A stretch of 24,457 nt of DNA, from NCBI GenBank assembly GCA_934149465.1, contig CAKPEZ010000008.1, positions 1-24,457 on the forward strand. Direction: 5' to 3'. The first letter of the stretch is position 1. The number at the start of each line of letters is the position of its first letter. This document shows, one piece after another, positions 14,342 through 21,064 of the stretch. Below the pieces are notes generated by a model. It worked only from the letters and a program-made list of their open reading frames with translations. It did no database searches and had not been told where the DNA came from. The DNA is from an uncultured Bacilli bacterium (lineage in GTDB: Bacteria > Bacillota_I > Bacilli_A > RF39 > UBA660). The position numbers were made by a program, and so were the translations under genes.

Positions 14342-16132
14342 ATGTTTAAAGATAAATTATCTTTAGTACCTCATAAACCAGGATGTTACTTAATGAAGAA
14401 TAAAGATGATATAGTTATATACGTTGGGAAGAGTAAGAATTTAAAGAATAGATTAACTTCTTATTTTCATGGAAAACATACTGGAAAGACTGCTAAGCTA
14501 GTATCTGATATAGATCATTTTGAATATATAGTTACTAATACGGAGATAGAATCACTTTTATTGGAGATAAATCTAATAAAAAAATATGATCCTAAGTATA
14601 ATATTTTACTTAGGGACGATAAGACTTATCCTTATATAGAGCTTACTAATGATAGAGTTCCAAGGCTTATTGTAGTAAGAAATCCTAATGCGATTAAGAG
14701 AAAAGATCTTCATTTATTTGGACCTTATCCTAATGTAGTAGCGGCTCGTAAGACGGTAGAGCTTATTAATAGAGTATATCCTCTTAGAAAGTGTAAGAAC
14801 TTGGGAAAGAAAGAGTGTCTTTATTATCATATTGGAGAATGTCTTGGTTATTGTACTCATCATGTTGATGAGAAAGTAATTAATAATATGAAAAGTGAGA
14901 TAATTTCTTTTTTAAATGGAAATCATGCTTTAATAAGTAAGAAAATTGAAGAGAAGATGCTTAAGTATAGTGAGAATATGGAATATGAGAAAGCACTTGA
15001 ATATAAAGAGTTATTAGATTATATTAATGTTACTTTAGAAAAGCAGAAGGTAGAACTTGATGATAATTATAATAGAGATGTTATTGGATATTATTATCAA
15101 GATGGTTACTTAAGTATTCATATCCTCTTTATAAGAGGAGGAAAACTATTAGATAGAACTTCTAATATTTTTCCTATAATAGATTCTCCTAGTGAAGAGT
15201 TATTAACTTATATAATGAGTTTTTATGATAAACACAAGATAAGACCTAAAGAAGTTTTTGTTCCTGATATTATAGATTCTTCTTTGTTAACAGATACTAT
15301 TGGTATTAAGTTTTTAACTCCACAAAAAGGAATTAAGAAAAAACTTTTAGATATGGCAAGTGAGAATGCTTTAGTAGCGTTCCATGAAAAGATGGAATTA
15401 ATTAAAAAAGATGAAGAAAAGACTATTAATGCGATAGAAGAATTAGAAAGAATTACTGGTATAAAAGATATTTCGAGAATAGAGCTTTTTGATAATTCTA
15501 ATTTATTTGGAACTTTTAATGTATCAGGAATGGTTGTATTTATTGATGGAAAACCTGCTAAGGGAGAATACCGAAAATTTAAAATTACTAATGATAAGAA
15601 TGACGATTATAATACGATGAGAGAAGTAATATATCGAAGATATTTTAGGGTTTTAAAAGATAAACTTGTATTTCCAGATTTAATTATTGTAGATGGAGCA
15701 TCTGGTCAAATAACAGTAGCAAGAGAAGTATTAGAAGAACTTAATTTAGATATTCCTGTTTGCGGACTTGCTAAGAATGATAAGCATAGTACTGCTTCTT
15801 TATTAGGAGACGATCCAATAAGAACATATGATATAGATAGAAATTCTTCTTTATTTCTTCTTTTAACTAGAATGCAAGATGAAGTCCATAATTATACAAT
15901 TAATTATCATAAGCAAATTAGAGGTAAGGGAGCTATATCTAGTATATTAGATAATATAGAGGGAATAGGCGAGGTAAGAAAGAAGGAACTATTAAAGAAA
16001 TATAGAACTATTAATAAATTACAAGAAGCGCCTATAGAAGAGTTAAAAGAAATTGTTCCACTTAATGTTGCAGAAAATTTAAAAGAGTTTTTAACTAAGT
16101 ATTTAGAAAATAATAAAAAAGAAGAACTTTGA
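14342..16132 (+). CDS. uvrC: Excinuclease ABC subunit C
   Basis: 596 residues, full length. It makes the 3' and 5' incisions of nucleotide excision repair after UvrAB damage recognition. The N-terminal GIY-YIG nuclease (about 10-95) has PGCYLMKNKDDIVIYVGKSK. A Cys-rich region has RKCKNLGKKECLYYHIGECLGYC. The UVR motif (about 200-235) includes NMEYEKALEYKELLDYI. The RNase H-like nuclease half contains FDNSNLFGTFNVSGMVVF and IIVDGASGQI. A C-terminal helix-hairpin-helix pair includes NIEGIGEVRKKELLKKY. GGAGGTG precedes the ATG. It ends in TGA, the only TGA stop among the intact genes here. Confidence 0.97.
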   Translation: MFKDKLSLVPHKPGCYLMKNKDDIVIYVGKSKNLKNRLTSYFHGKHTGKTAKLVSDIDHFEYIVTNTEIESLLLEINLIKKYDPKYNILLRDDKTYPYIELTNDRVPRLIVVRNPNAIKRKDLHLFGPYPNVVAARKTVELINRVYPLRKCKNLGKKECLYYHIGECLGYCTHHVDEKVINNMKSEIISFLNGNHALISKKIEEKMLKYSENMEYEKALEYKELLDYINVTLEKQKVELDDNYNRDVIGYYYQDGYLSIHILFIRGGKLLDRTSNIFPIIDSPSEELLTYIMSFYDKHKIRPKEVFVPDIIDSSLLTDTIGIKFLTPQKGIKKKLLDMASENALVAFHEKMELIKKDEEKTINAIEELERITGIKDISRIELFDNSNLFGTFNVSGMVVFIDGKPAKGEYRKFKITNDKNDDYNTMREVIYRRYFRVLKDKLVFPDLIIVDGASGQITVAREVLEELNLDIPVCGLAKNDKHSTASLLGDDPIRTYDIDRNSSLFLLLTRMQDEVHNYTINYHKQIRGKGAISSILDNIEGIGEVRKKELLKKYRTINKLQEAPIEELKEIVPLNVAENLKEFLTKYLENNKKEEL

Positions 16133-16160
16133 GATTATACTTGAAGTTCTTCTTTATATT
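16111..16160. terminator. Bidirectional terminator inside the ends of uvrC and the convergent gene
   Basis: 12-bp perfect stem: 16118-16129 (AAAGAAGAACTT) with 16144-16155 (AAGTTCTTCTTT), 14-nt loop. The minus strand gets a clean T6 run, while the plus strand gets TATATTTTT. Both arms are coding, each specifying Lys-Glu-Glu-Leu at the C-terminus of its own protein. Confidence 0.8.
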
Positions 16161-16380
16161 TTTGGGAAAAAGTAAGTATGGCTTTTTCAAATTCTTCTTT
16201 ATTATTTAATCCTTGAAGATATTCTTTATTGTTTTCGATAATTATTTTTCTAATACAAAAATCTTCAGAATTATTTATATTTGAAAGATAGACGTAAGTA
16301 ATATTATTAATTTTTATTTCGTCTACTACTGCGTAAGTAAGACCGTCTTCTAACGTAATACAATTAATGTTTTCTTCCAT
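16135..16380 (-). CDS. DUF1292-like small protein
   Basis: 81 residues from the ATG at 16380, chosen because AAGGAGGAC stands 5-10 bases upstream; a longer in-frame start at 16407 lacks this. The pattern ITLEDGLTYAVVDEIKINNITYVYLSNI, then IRKIII and NNKEEFEKAILTF, follows the layout of DUF1292/YrzB-like proteins: a small beta domain ending in an acidic helix. Function is unknown. The start overlaps the end of the upstream membrane-protein gene by 17 bases, so translation is likely coupled. It converges on uvrC and shares its terminator. Confidence 0.6.
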   Translation of the reverse strand: MEENINCITLEDGLTYAVVDEIKINNITYVYLSNINNSEDFCIRKIIIENNKEYLQGLNNKEEFEKAILTFSQKYKEELQV

Positions 16381-16996
16381 TAGAGTCCTCCTTGTTTTTA
16401 TAAGCATTAACTATTCTTGCTTCTTCATAATTTTTCCACACTTCTATACTAGGAGTTTGGATACCATTATCATATTTTTGATACATTCCTTTTTTTCTTA
16501 AGAAATCATCTTCATCTTTATATCCTAAAGATTTAACTAAAGAATTAAGATCTAGTCCTAATTTAGTAGTAGCGCTATATAGATCAACTTCAGAAATGGT
16601 TAAATCTTTATAATTAATATTATTTAAATCTGGGTATTGTTTTTGAATAATAGATTCTACTCTAATACTATCTTCACTTAAGGCTTTTTTCTTAGTAACA
16701 AGATCATCTATTTCCTTTGCTGCAACTCCAGCAATGGCAATGCTAGTACTAATTACTATTCCAGTCATTATTAAAGAGATAGTTCTTTTTATTTTATTGA
16801 TATTACCTTTTTTAGTAGTCTTAGGAAGTGATTCTATACTTGCTCTAGTATTTGTTACACTTTTTTGATATGCTTTTTGATAAGATTCTTGGTATCTTTT
16901 AGATTGGGGTGTTCTTTCAAGAGGCGTAAAAGATACATTTTGATTATTAGAAGTGCGTTCTAATGGGGTAAATTTAATTTTGTCTTCATTATTCAT
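16364..16996 (-). CDS. Single-pass membrane protein with repeated FTPLERT motif
   Basis: 210 residues, family not recognised. The cytosolic-looking N-terminus carries FTPLERT twice (residues 9-15 and 23-29), spaced 14 residues apart, then a Gln/Tyr/Lys-rich stretch (YQESYQKAYQKS). One hydrophobic segment lies at about 72-93 (ISLIMTGIVISTSIAIAGVAA). The extracytoplasmic-looking half (94-210) contains NINYKDLTISEVDLYSATTKLG, LVKSLGYKDEDDFLRKKGMY and a Tyr/Trp-containing tail. Without a leader peptide it is probably N-in/C-out. AGGAGGATCAT is a strong ribosome binding site, and a near-consensus promoter lies 24 bases upstream. It is co-transcribed with the DUF1292-like gene. Confidence 0.75.
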   Translation of the reverse strand: MNNEDKIKFTPLERTSNNQNVSFTPLERTPQSKRYQESYQKAYQKSVTNTRASIESLPKTTKKGNINKIKRTISLIMTGIVISTSIAIAGVAAKEIDDLVTKKKALSEDSIRVESIIQKQYPDLNNINYKDLTISEVDLYSATTKLGLDLNSLVKSLGYKDEDDFLRKKGMYQKYDNGIQTPSIEVWKNYEEARIVNAYKNKEDSNGRKH

Positions 16997-17019
16997 ATGA
17001 TCCTCCTATTTATACTTAA

Positions 17020-17048
17020 AATATAGCAAAGCTCTATTTAGATGTCAA
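17020..17048 (-). promoter_or_regulatory. Near-consensus sigma-A promoter for the FTPLERT gene
   Basis: Minus strand: TTGACA (17048-17043), exact consensus, 17-base spacer, TATATT (17025-17020). The best promoter in the window. Confidence 0.85.
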
Positions 17049-17110
17049 TCTTTTTTACTTCATTTTACATATTAATCTTATTTATAATAGGTTTTTTCTT
17101 AATAATAGTA

Positions 17111-17116
17111 TATAAT
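17111..17116 (+). promoter_or_regulatory. Promoter -10 for sufB
   Basis: TATAAT (within TATATAATAATA), 24 bases before the chosen sufB start. Another TATAAT is at 17083-17088. Neither has a clear -35. Confidence 0.4.
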
Positions 17117-17140
17117 AATATATGGAAAAGTGGTGTTAAT

Positions 17141-18466
17141 ATGGGATTAACTTTAGATGTAGTAGAAAGAATATCAGATATAAAAAATGAACCTCTTTGG
17201 ATGAGAGAATTTAGAAAGAGGTCATATGAATATTTTATAAATTCTTCTGATCCTAACTTTGGACCTAAGCTTGATATTGATTATGATAATATTACTTATT
17301 ATAAAGAAAGAGAAAGTAAACTTACTAATAAGTGGGAAAATGTTAATAGTAAAGTAAAGGACGTTTTTGATGATTTAGGAGTTATTAAAAATGAGAAGAA
17401 ATATTTTGATGGAGTAGGTGCTCAGTTTGATAGTGAGGTTATTTATCATAATATGATTGAAGAGCTTACTAAGAAGAATGTTATTTTTTTAGATACAGAT
17501 ACTGCTTTAGCAAAGTACCCAGAATTATTTAAGAAATACTTTAATAAACTTGTTAAATATAATGAGAATAAATTTACTGCTTTAAATGGGGCAGTTTGGA
17601 GCGGAGGAACTTTTATTTATGTTCCACCATTTACTAAGTTAGATAGACCACTTCAAAGTTATTTTAGAATTAATAGTAAGAATATGGGACAGTTTGAAAG
17701 AACTATTATTGCTATAGATGAAGGAAGCGAAGTTCATTATATAGAAGGATGTACTGCTCCTACTTATACAAGTGATGCTCTTCATGCAGCAGTAGTAGAA
17801 ATATTTGTAGAAAAAAATGCGAAAATGCGTTATACTACTATTCAAAACTGGTCTAGTGATGTATATAACTTGGTTACTAAAAGAGCTATTGTAGAAGAAA
17901 ACGGTCTTATGGAATGGATTGATGGGAATGTTGGTGCCAAGGTAAATATGAAGTATCCTGCTTGTATTTTAAATGGAAGAAATGCTAGAGGATATTGTAT
18001 ATCAGTAGCGTCTGCTTCTTATATGCAAGTTCAAGATGCTGGAGCTAGGATGATTCATTTAGCACCTAATACGAAGAGTAATATTATTTCTAAGTCAATT
18101 TCGGCAACAGGTGGGAATGCTACTTATAGAGGAGAAGTTAAGATTGCTAAGAACGCAGTTAATTCCTATGCTAGTGTAAAATGTGATACTATTATCTTAG
18201 ATTCTTTATCTAAAAGTGATACTATTCCTAAAAATATTGTTATGAATAATTCTTCTTTTTTAGAGCATGAAGCAACTATCTCGAAGATTCAAGATGAACA
18301 ATTATTTTATTTGATGAGTAGGGGAATAAGTGAGGATAAAGCTAAAGAACTTATTGTAATGGGATTTGTTTCTGCTTTTAGAGATGAACTTCCAGTAGAG
18401 TATGCGGTTGAATTAAATAGACTTTTGAGTGAGAATTTAAATGGTGGTGGAACATGCGTTTATTAA
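17141..18466 (+). CDS. sufB: Fe-S cluster scaffold protein SufB
   Basis: Start chosen at ATG 17141 (GTGGTGTT upstream), giving 441 residues. The longer in-frame reading from 17042 adds a fake hydrophobic N-terminus made from the promoter region. MGLTLDVVERISDIKNEPLWMREFR is the expected SufB opening, and FDSEVIYHNM, GTFIYVPPF, EGCTAP, QNWSSDVYNLVTKRA and DGNVGAKVNMKYPAC are family hallmarks of the right-handed beta-helix core. The C-terminal helices contain ISEDKAKELIVMGFV. SufB with SufC and SufD builds [4Fe-4S] clusters. No sufC, sufD, sufS or sufU is adjacent, which is atypical. It overlaps the amidase gene by 13 bases. Confidence 0.94.
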   Translation: MGLTLDVVERISDIKNEPLWMREFRKRSYEYFINSSDPNFGPKLDIDYDNITYYKERESKLTNKWENVNSKVKDVFDDLGVIKNEKKYFDGVGAQFDSEVIYHNMIEELTKKNVIFLDTDTALAKYPELFKKYFNKLVKYNENKFTALNGAVWSGGTFIYVPPFTKLDRPLQSYFRINSKNMGQFERTIIAIDEGSEVHYIEGCTAPTYTSDALHAAVVEIFVEKNAKMRYTTIQNWSSDVYNLVTKRAIVEENGLMEWIDGNVGAKVNMKYPACILNGRNARGYCISVASASYMQVQDAGARMIHLAPNTKSNIISKSISATGGNATYRGEVKIAKNAVNSYASVKCDTIILDSLSKSDTIPKNIVMNNSSFLEHEATISKIQDEQLFYLMSRGISEDKAKELIVMGFVSAFRDELPVEYAVELNRLLSENLNGGGTCVY

Positions 18467-19704
18467 TTAAAAGTGTTCTTGCTTTTTTGATTGCATTTTT
18501 ATCTTTTTATATAGTATATGATACTACTTTGAAGAAAGAAGCACCTAAGATACCTTATGAAATTATAGAAAGTGCTGAAATAAATGAATATTATGTTTAT
18601 GGAAAAAGACTTAATATAAAGGGAAGTATTAATTTAGATTATTCTTTTAAAGAAGTTAATTTATTATTATATGATGAAAAAGAAATAAAAGTACCTCTAA
18701 GCTATAATTTTAATGATGGAGTATTAAACTTTTATATAAGTGATAAAATAAATGGAGGATACGATCTAGAAGATCTTGATATAGGCAATTACTATGTACT
18801 TTTAGAAGTAGTTTGCGATAATGAAGTAAAATACTATAACTTAAAAAATAATACTTCTTATGATGGAGTAAATTATTATACTTTGTCTAAGACTAATCAT
18901 AAAGTAACTTTTACTACTAATTATTACTATGATACTTTATATATAAAAGTTACATCTAGTAAAAGCGATGATGCTTATGATATTATAATTGATCCAGGTC
19001 ATGGTGGAAAAGATACTGGAGCATATAATAGTGGTCATAGTGAAAAAGATATTAACTTAGATATTGCTTTAAAACTAGGAGAATATTTAAAGAAGAACAA
19101 TGTAAAAGTAACTTATACTAGAAAGAAAGATGTTTATTTAACTAATTACTCAGTAGATGGCTCTCCTTCTAGATTATCTTTTATTAATAATAGCCATGCT
19201 AAATATATTATTGCTCTTCATTTAAATAGTACTACTTCTAAAAAAGCTAAAGGGGTAGAAGTATATACTAATCCTAATATTAATTATGACTTTGCAAAAA
19301 GTATTGCTGATAATATAGTAAAAGACACTGGTACTATTTATTCTCCTAATATGACTAGCAAGATGTATAATGGCGTTTATACAAGACTTCTTACTAAGAA
19401 ACATCTTGAAAATAATATTGAGGAAGCTAAAGAAAAAGGAATAGAACCTTATGATATTAAAGAAAATACTGCTTATTACTTTATGATAAGAGAGCCAGGT
19501 GGAATAGTTACTCATGCTTATGTTGATGGCAGAGATAAAGAAGTTGGAGTTAACTCTAATTATAATGGAAATATTGGAATAGAAGGATATTTAATAGAAA
19601 TGGGTTATCTTACTAATAGTGATGATTATAATAATTTAGTAAATAATTCTAAGAAATATGCAGAAGCAATAGGAAATGCGATTATTAAAGAACTTGGTTA
19701 TTAG
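18454..19704 (+). CDS. N-acetylmuramoyl-L-alanine amidase (Amidase_3)
   Basis: 416 residues. An N-terminal hydrophobic segment (5-24) should export or anchor it. Residues ~35-165 form a beta-rich domain of unknown type. The Amidase_3 domain starts at DIIIDPGHGG with zinc ligands His183, Glu197 (SEKDINL) and His256 (ALHLNS), and the catalytic Glu382 in IEMGYLTNSDDY. It cleaves the amide between N-acetylmuramic acid and L-Ala in peptidoglycan. The gap from His256 to Glu382 (126 residues) is long for the family and holds a lineage-specific insertion. The start lies within sufB, with GGTGGTGG as ribosome binding site. Maturation of wall or spore cortex is possible, but context does not decide. 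Confidence 0.9.
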   Translation: MRLLIKSVLAFLIAFLSFYIVYDTTLKKEAPKIPYEIIESAEINEYYVYGKRLNIKGSINLDYSFKEVNLLLYDEKEIKVPLSYNFNDGVLNFYISDKINGGYDLEDLDIGNYYVLLEVVCDNEVKYYNLKNNTSYDGVNYYTLSKTNHKVTFTTNYYYDTLYIKVTSSKSDDAYDIIIDPGHGGKDTGAYNSGHSEKDINLDIALKLGEYLKKNNVKVTYTRKKDVYLTNYSVDGSPSRLSFINNSHAKYIIALHLNSTTSKKAKGVEVYTNPNINYDFAKSIADNIVKDTGTIYSPNMTSKMYNGVYTRLLTKKHLENNIEEAKEKGIEPYDIKENTAYYFMIREPGGIVTHAYVDGRDKEVGVNSNYNGNIGIEGYLIEMGYLTNSDDYNNLVNNSKKYAEAIGNAIIKELGY

Positions 19705-19738
19705 AAATTTAATGAAATTTTATTAAATTTCTTTTTTT
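19703..19738 (+). terminator. Terminator after the amidase
   Basis: 11-bp stem: 19703-19713 (AGAAATTTAAT) with 19722-19732 (ATTAAATTTCT), 8-nt loop, then T7. The stem begins in the stop codon. The stretch 19739-19829 beyond it holds no gene I can see. Confidence 0.85.
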
Positions 19739-19829
19739 ATCTAAAGAAGATCTAAATAATTTTTAAAAACCTCTAGATAAAAATAAATAACTGAAATAAT
19801 AAGAATAATCTTATTTAAGATATTGCTAT

Positions 19830-19858
19830 TTGTTTTTATTATTATACTTTGATATATT
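19830..19858 (+). promoter_or_regulatory. Promoter for ssb
   Basis: TTGTTT (19830-19835), 17-base spacer, TATATT (19853-19858) preceded by TG for an extended -10. The start codon is 23 bases downstream. Confidence 0.65.
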
Positions 19859-19881
19859 CTTTCTTGAAAGGAGAAAAAAGT

Positions 19882-20217
19882 ATGTTAAATCAAATAGTAA
19901 TAGTTGGACGCTTAGTAAAAGATCCAGAACTTAAAATAACCGAAGGAGGCAAAAAGATTAGTAGTATTACTCTAGCAGTTCCTAGAAGTTATAAAAATAT
20001 GAATGGTACTTATGATACTGATTTTATTGATTGTACTCTTTGGACAGGAATTGCTGAAAATACTACAGAGTACTGTGAAAAAGGAGATACCATTGGAGTA
20101 AAAGGAAGACTTCAAACTAAGATTATTGAAAAAGATGATGGTACTAAAAGAAAGATAACTGAAGTAGTAGCAGAAAAAGTAACATTCTTATCTAGTAATA
20201 ACAAAGTAAAAAGTTAA
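19882..20217 (+). CDS. ssb: Single-stranded DNA-binding protein, short form
   Basis: Start at ATG 19882 after GAAAGGAG, giving 111 residues; a TTG-initiated longer reading from 19849 would begin inside the promoter. One OB-fold: MLNQIVIVGRLVKDPEL, SSITLAVPRSYKN, DTDFIDCTLWTGIAENTTEYCEKGD and IGVKGRL are typical SSB blocks. It stops soon after the OB-fold (NNKVKS). The Gly/Gln-rich linker and the acidic tip (DDxIPF-like) that recruits partner proteins are missing. It also stands alone, not between rpsF and rpsR. It is therefore likely a second, accessory SSB rather than the replicative one; that is inference. Confidence 0.92.
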   Translation: MLNQIVIVGRLVKDPELKITEGGKKISSITLAVPRSYKNMNGTYDTDFIDCTLWTGIAENTTEYCEKGDTIGVKGRLQTKIIEKDDGTKRKITEVVAEKVTFLSSNNKVKS

Positions 20218-20234
20218 CTAAAATGTAACTTTTT
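20208..20234 (+). terminator. Terminator overlapping the end of ssb
   Basis: AAAAAGTTA (20208-20216) with TAACTTTTT (20226-20234), 9-nt loop. The 5' arm includes the last ssb codons and the stop. Confidence 0.65.
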
Positions 20235-20246
20235 ATATAAAAACTA

Positions 20247-20274
20247 TTGACTTTTCTTAAAAGAATATTATAAA
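20247..20274 (+). promoter_or_regulatory. Promoter for the 36-aa small gene
   Basis: TTGACT (20247-20252), 16-base spacer, TATAAA (20269-20274). The start codon follows 36 bases later. Confidence 0.65.
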
Positions 20275-20310
20275 ATATTAATAAATTTTAAAAAAGAAGG
20301 AGAAATACTT

Positions 20311-20421
20311 ATGAGGAATGTATTTTTAAGTTTTATTAATATTCTTGATAATTTTATTAGAAGATTTTCTGATAATAGTATTTTCTTCATCTTTGTTATC
20401 TTTAAAAAAGCGTGTGCTTAA
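20311..20421 (+). CDS. 36-aa hydrophobic small protein
   Basis: Not recognised. ATG at 20311 follows AAGAAGGAGA at ideal spacing. The peptide starts MRNVFLSFINILDN and ends IFFIFVIFKKACA: an amphipathic first half with Arg-Arg in the middle, then a short Phe/Ile-rich hydrophobic run and a basic end, so membrane association is plausible. The gene has its own promoter (20247) and its last codons form the 5' arm of a terminator (20404-20452), making a self-contained ~170-base transcription unit. Length and character resemble type I toxins or small membrane regulators, but no antisense RNA could be pinpointed. Confidence 0.6.
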   Translation: MRNVFLSFINILDNFIRRFSDNSIFFIFVIFKKACA

Positions 20422-20452
20422 AACTAATGATGTTTTTGGCACCGCTTTTTTT
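20404..20452 (+). terminator. Terminator built into the 36-aa gene
   Basis: AAAAAAGCG (20404-20412) plus GTGC (20414-20417) pair with GCAC (20439-20442) plus CGCTTTTTT (20443-20451), one bulged T, U-rich end. The stop codon TAA (20419-20421) is in the loop. Confidence 0.85.
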
Positions 20453-20477
20453 ATATTAGAAAGGATGGTAAAAAAGC

Positions 20478-20711
20478 ATGACTATTGAAATGCTATTAAC
20501 TAAATTAAGTGAATATAACAAAGAAGAAATAAGAAAAATGCATAAAGATAATCCTGATTTGCCGGCTTTCTTAGGACAATCAAAATTTGAATATATGGAA
20601 GATGTTTTAGAGATGTTTAAAGAGAAATATCATGATATTAATAATTATATGAATTATTTAGGAATAACTTTAGAGAAAGTAAAAACAATAAGAAATAAAC
20701 TATTAGATTAA
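20478..20711 (+). CDS. Small hypothetical protein (77 aa), possible C-terminal fragment of a tyrosine-phosphatase-like protein
   Basis: 77 residues, starting after AAAGGATGG. Mostly helical and mixed charge. The second half, KFEYMEDVLEMFKEKYHDIN followed by NYMNYLGITLEKVKTIRN, resembles the closing helices of the Y_phosphatase3 family (EYI...L..I...YGS..NYL...LGI....I..LR..LL). No catalytic HCxxGKDR loop is present, so if related it is a non-catalytic remnant or a stand-alone module. It lies 26 bases past a terminator without a distinct promoter, so it may depend on read-through from 20247. The resemblance is by eye and weak. Confidence 0.5.
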   Translation: MTIEMLLTKLSEYNKEEIRKMHKDNPDLPAFLGQSKFEYMEDVLEMFKEKYHDINNYMNYLGITLEKVKTIRNKLLD

Positions 20712-20781
20712 AAAATGTGTAAATATTTTACATTAATTAGCATATAATACTTTGTATTTTCTAAATTTTGTGATAAGATAC

Positions 20782-20815
20782 AATAATGCGCTTAAAAAAG
20801 AAGCGCTTTATTATT
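20782..20815 (+). other. Bulged hairpin in the leader of the 56-aa gene
   Basis: GCGCTT (20788-20793) pairs with AAGCGC (20801-20806). After a TTT bulge (20807-20809) the stem continues AATAAT (20782-20787) with ATTATT (20810-20815). There is no adequate T-run. It lies 20 bases before the next start codon, so it is more likely a leader structure than a terminator. Confidence 0.55.
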
Positions 20816-20835
20816 GATAAGAAAGGATGATATAA

Positions 20836-21006
20836 ATGAATATGTCTTTAGAAGATAACAAAGTAATTCAAAATATTTTAGATGGTGAAATTGTTGATCT
20901 AGAAAGTTTAAAAAGCTTATTAATGGTTATTAACCGTGAAAAGAATCAAAAGAAACCTAAAACTTTAAAGAAAACTTTTGTGAAAGCAAATTCTAATGTT
21001 AGATAA
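20836..21006 (+). CDS. 56-aa basic small protein
   Basis: Not recognised. ATG at 20836 follows GAAAGGATGAT. The first half is acidic and helical (MSLEDNKVIQNILDGEIVDL) and the second half is Lys-rich (KNQKKPKTLKKTFVKANS). There is no membrane segment. The last codons form the 5' arm of a terminator (20983-21020), the same arrangement as in the 36-aa gene. The 124 bases between 20712 and 20835 hold a possible -10 (TATAAT, 20743-20748) and the bulged hairpin. Coding is supported by the strong ribosome binding site and terminator placement, not by homology. Confidence 0.55.
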   Translation: MNMSLEDNKVIQNILDGEIVDLESLKSLLMVINREKNQKKPKTLKKTFVKANSNVR

Positions 21007-21020
21007 GGATTTGCTTTTTT
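20983..21020 (+). terminator. Terminator built into the 56-aa gene
   Basis: AAAGCAAAT (20983-20991) pairs with ATTTGCTTT (21009-21017), an inner TCTAA/TTAGA stem caps it, and T7 ends it. The stop codon is between the arms. Confidence 0.85.
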
Positions 21021-21064
21021 TGTTTATTTATAGTATTATATAGAAGAAAAAGGAAGCATGTGGT

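Noticed and set aside
16130..16132. TGA at the end of uvrC as possible tryptophan codon (Mycoplasma-type code)
   Set aside because: UvrC is complete at this point, TGG is used for Trp throughout, and no confident gene needs an internal TGA.
17042..17140. Hydrophobic N-terminal extension of SufB that would make it a membrane protein
   Set aside because: It translates the promoter region (TATAAT boxes and the opposing -35), lacks a ribosome binding site, and ordinary SufB homology begins near the ATG at 17141.
20716..20732. TGTAAA/TTTACA hairpin after the 77-aa gene as a terminator
   Set aside because: Only 6 bp, all A/T-rich, without a following T-run.
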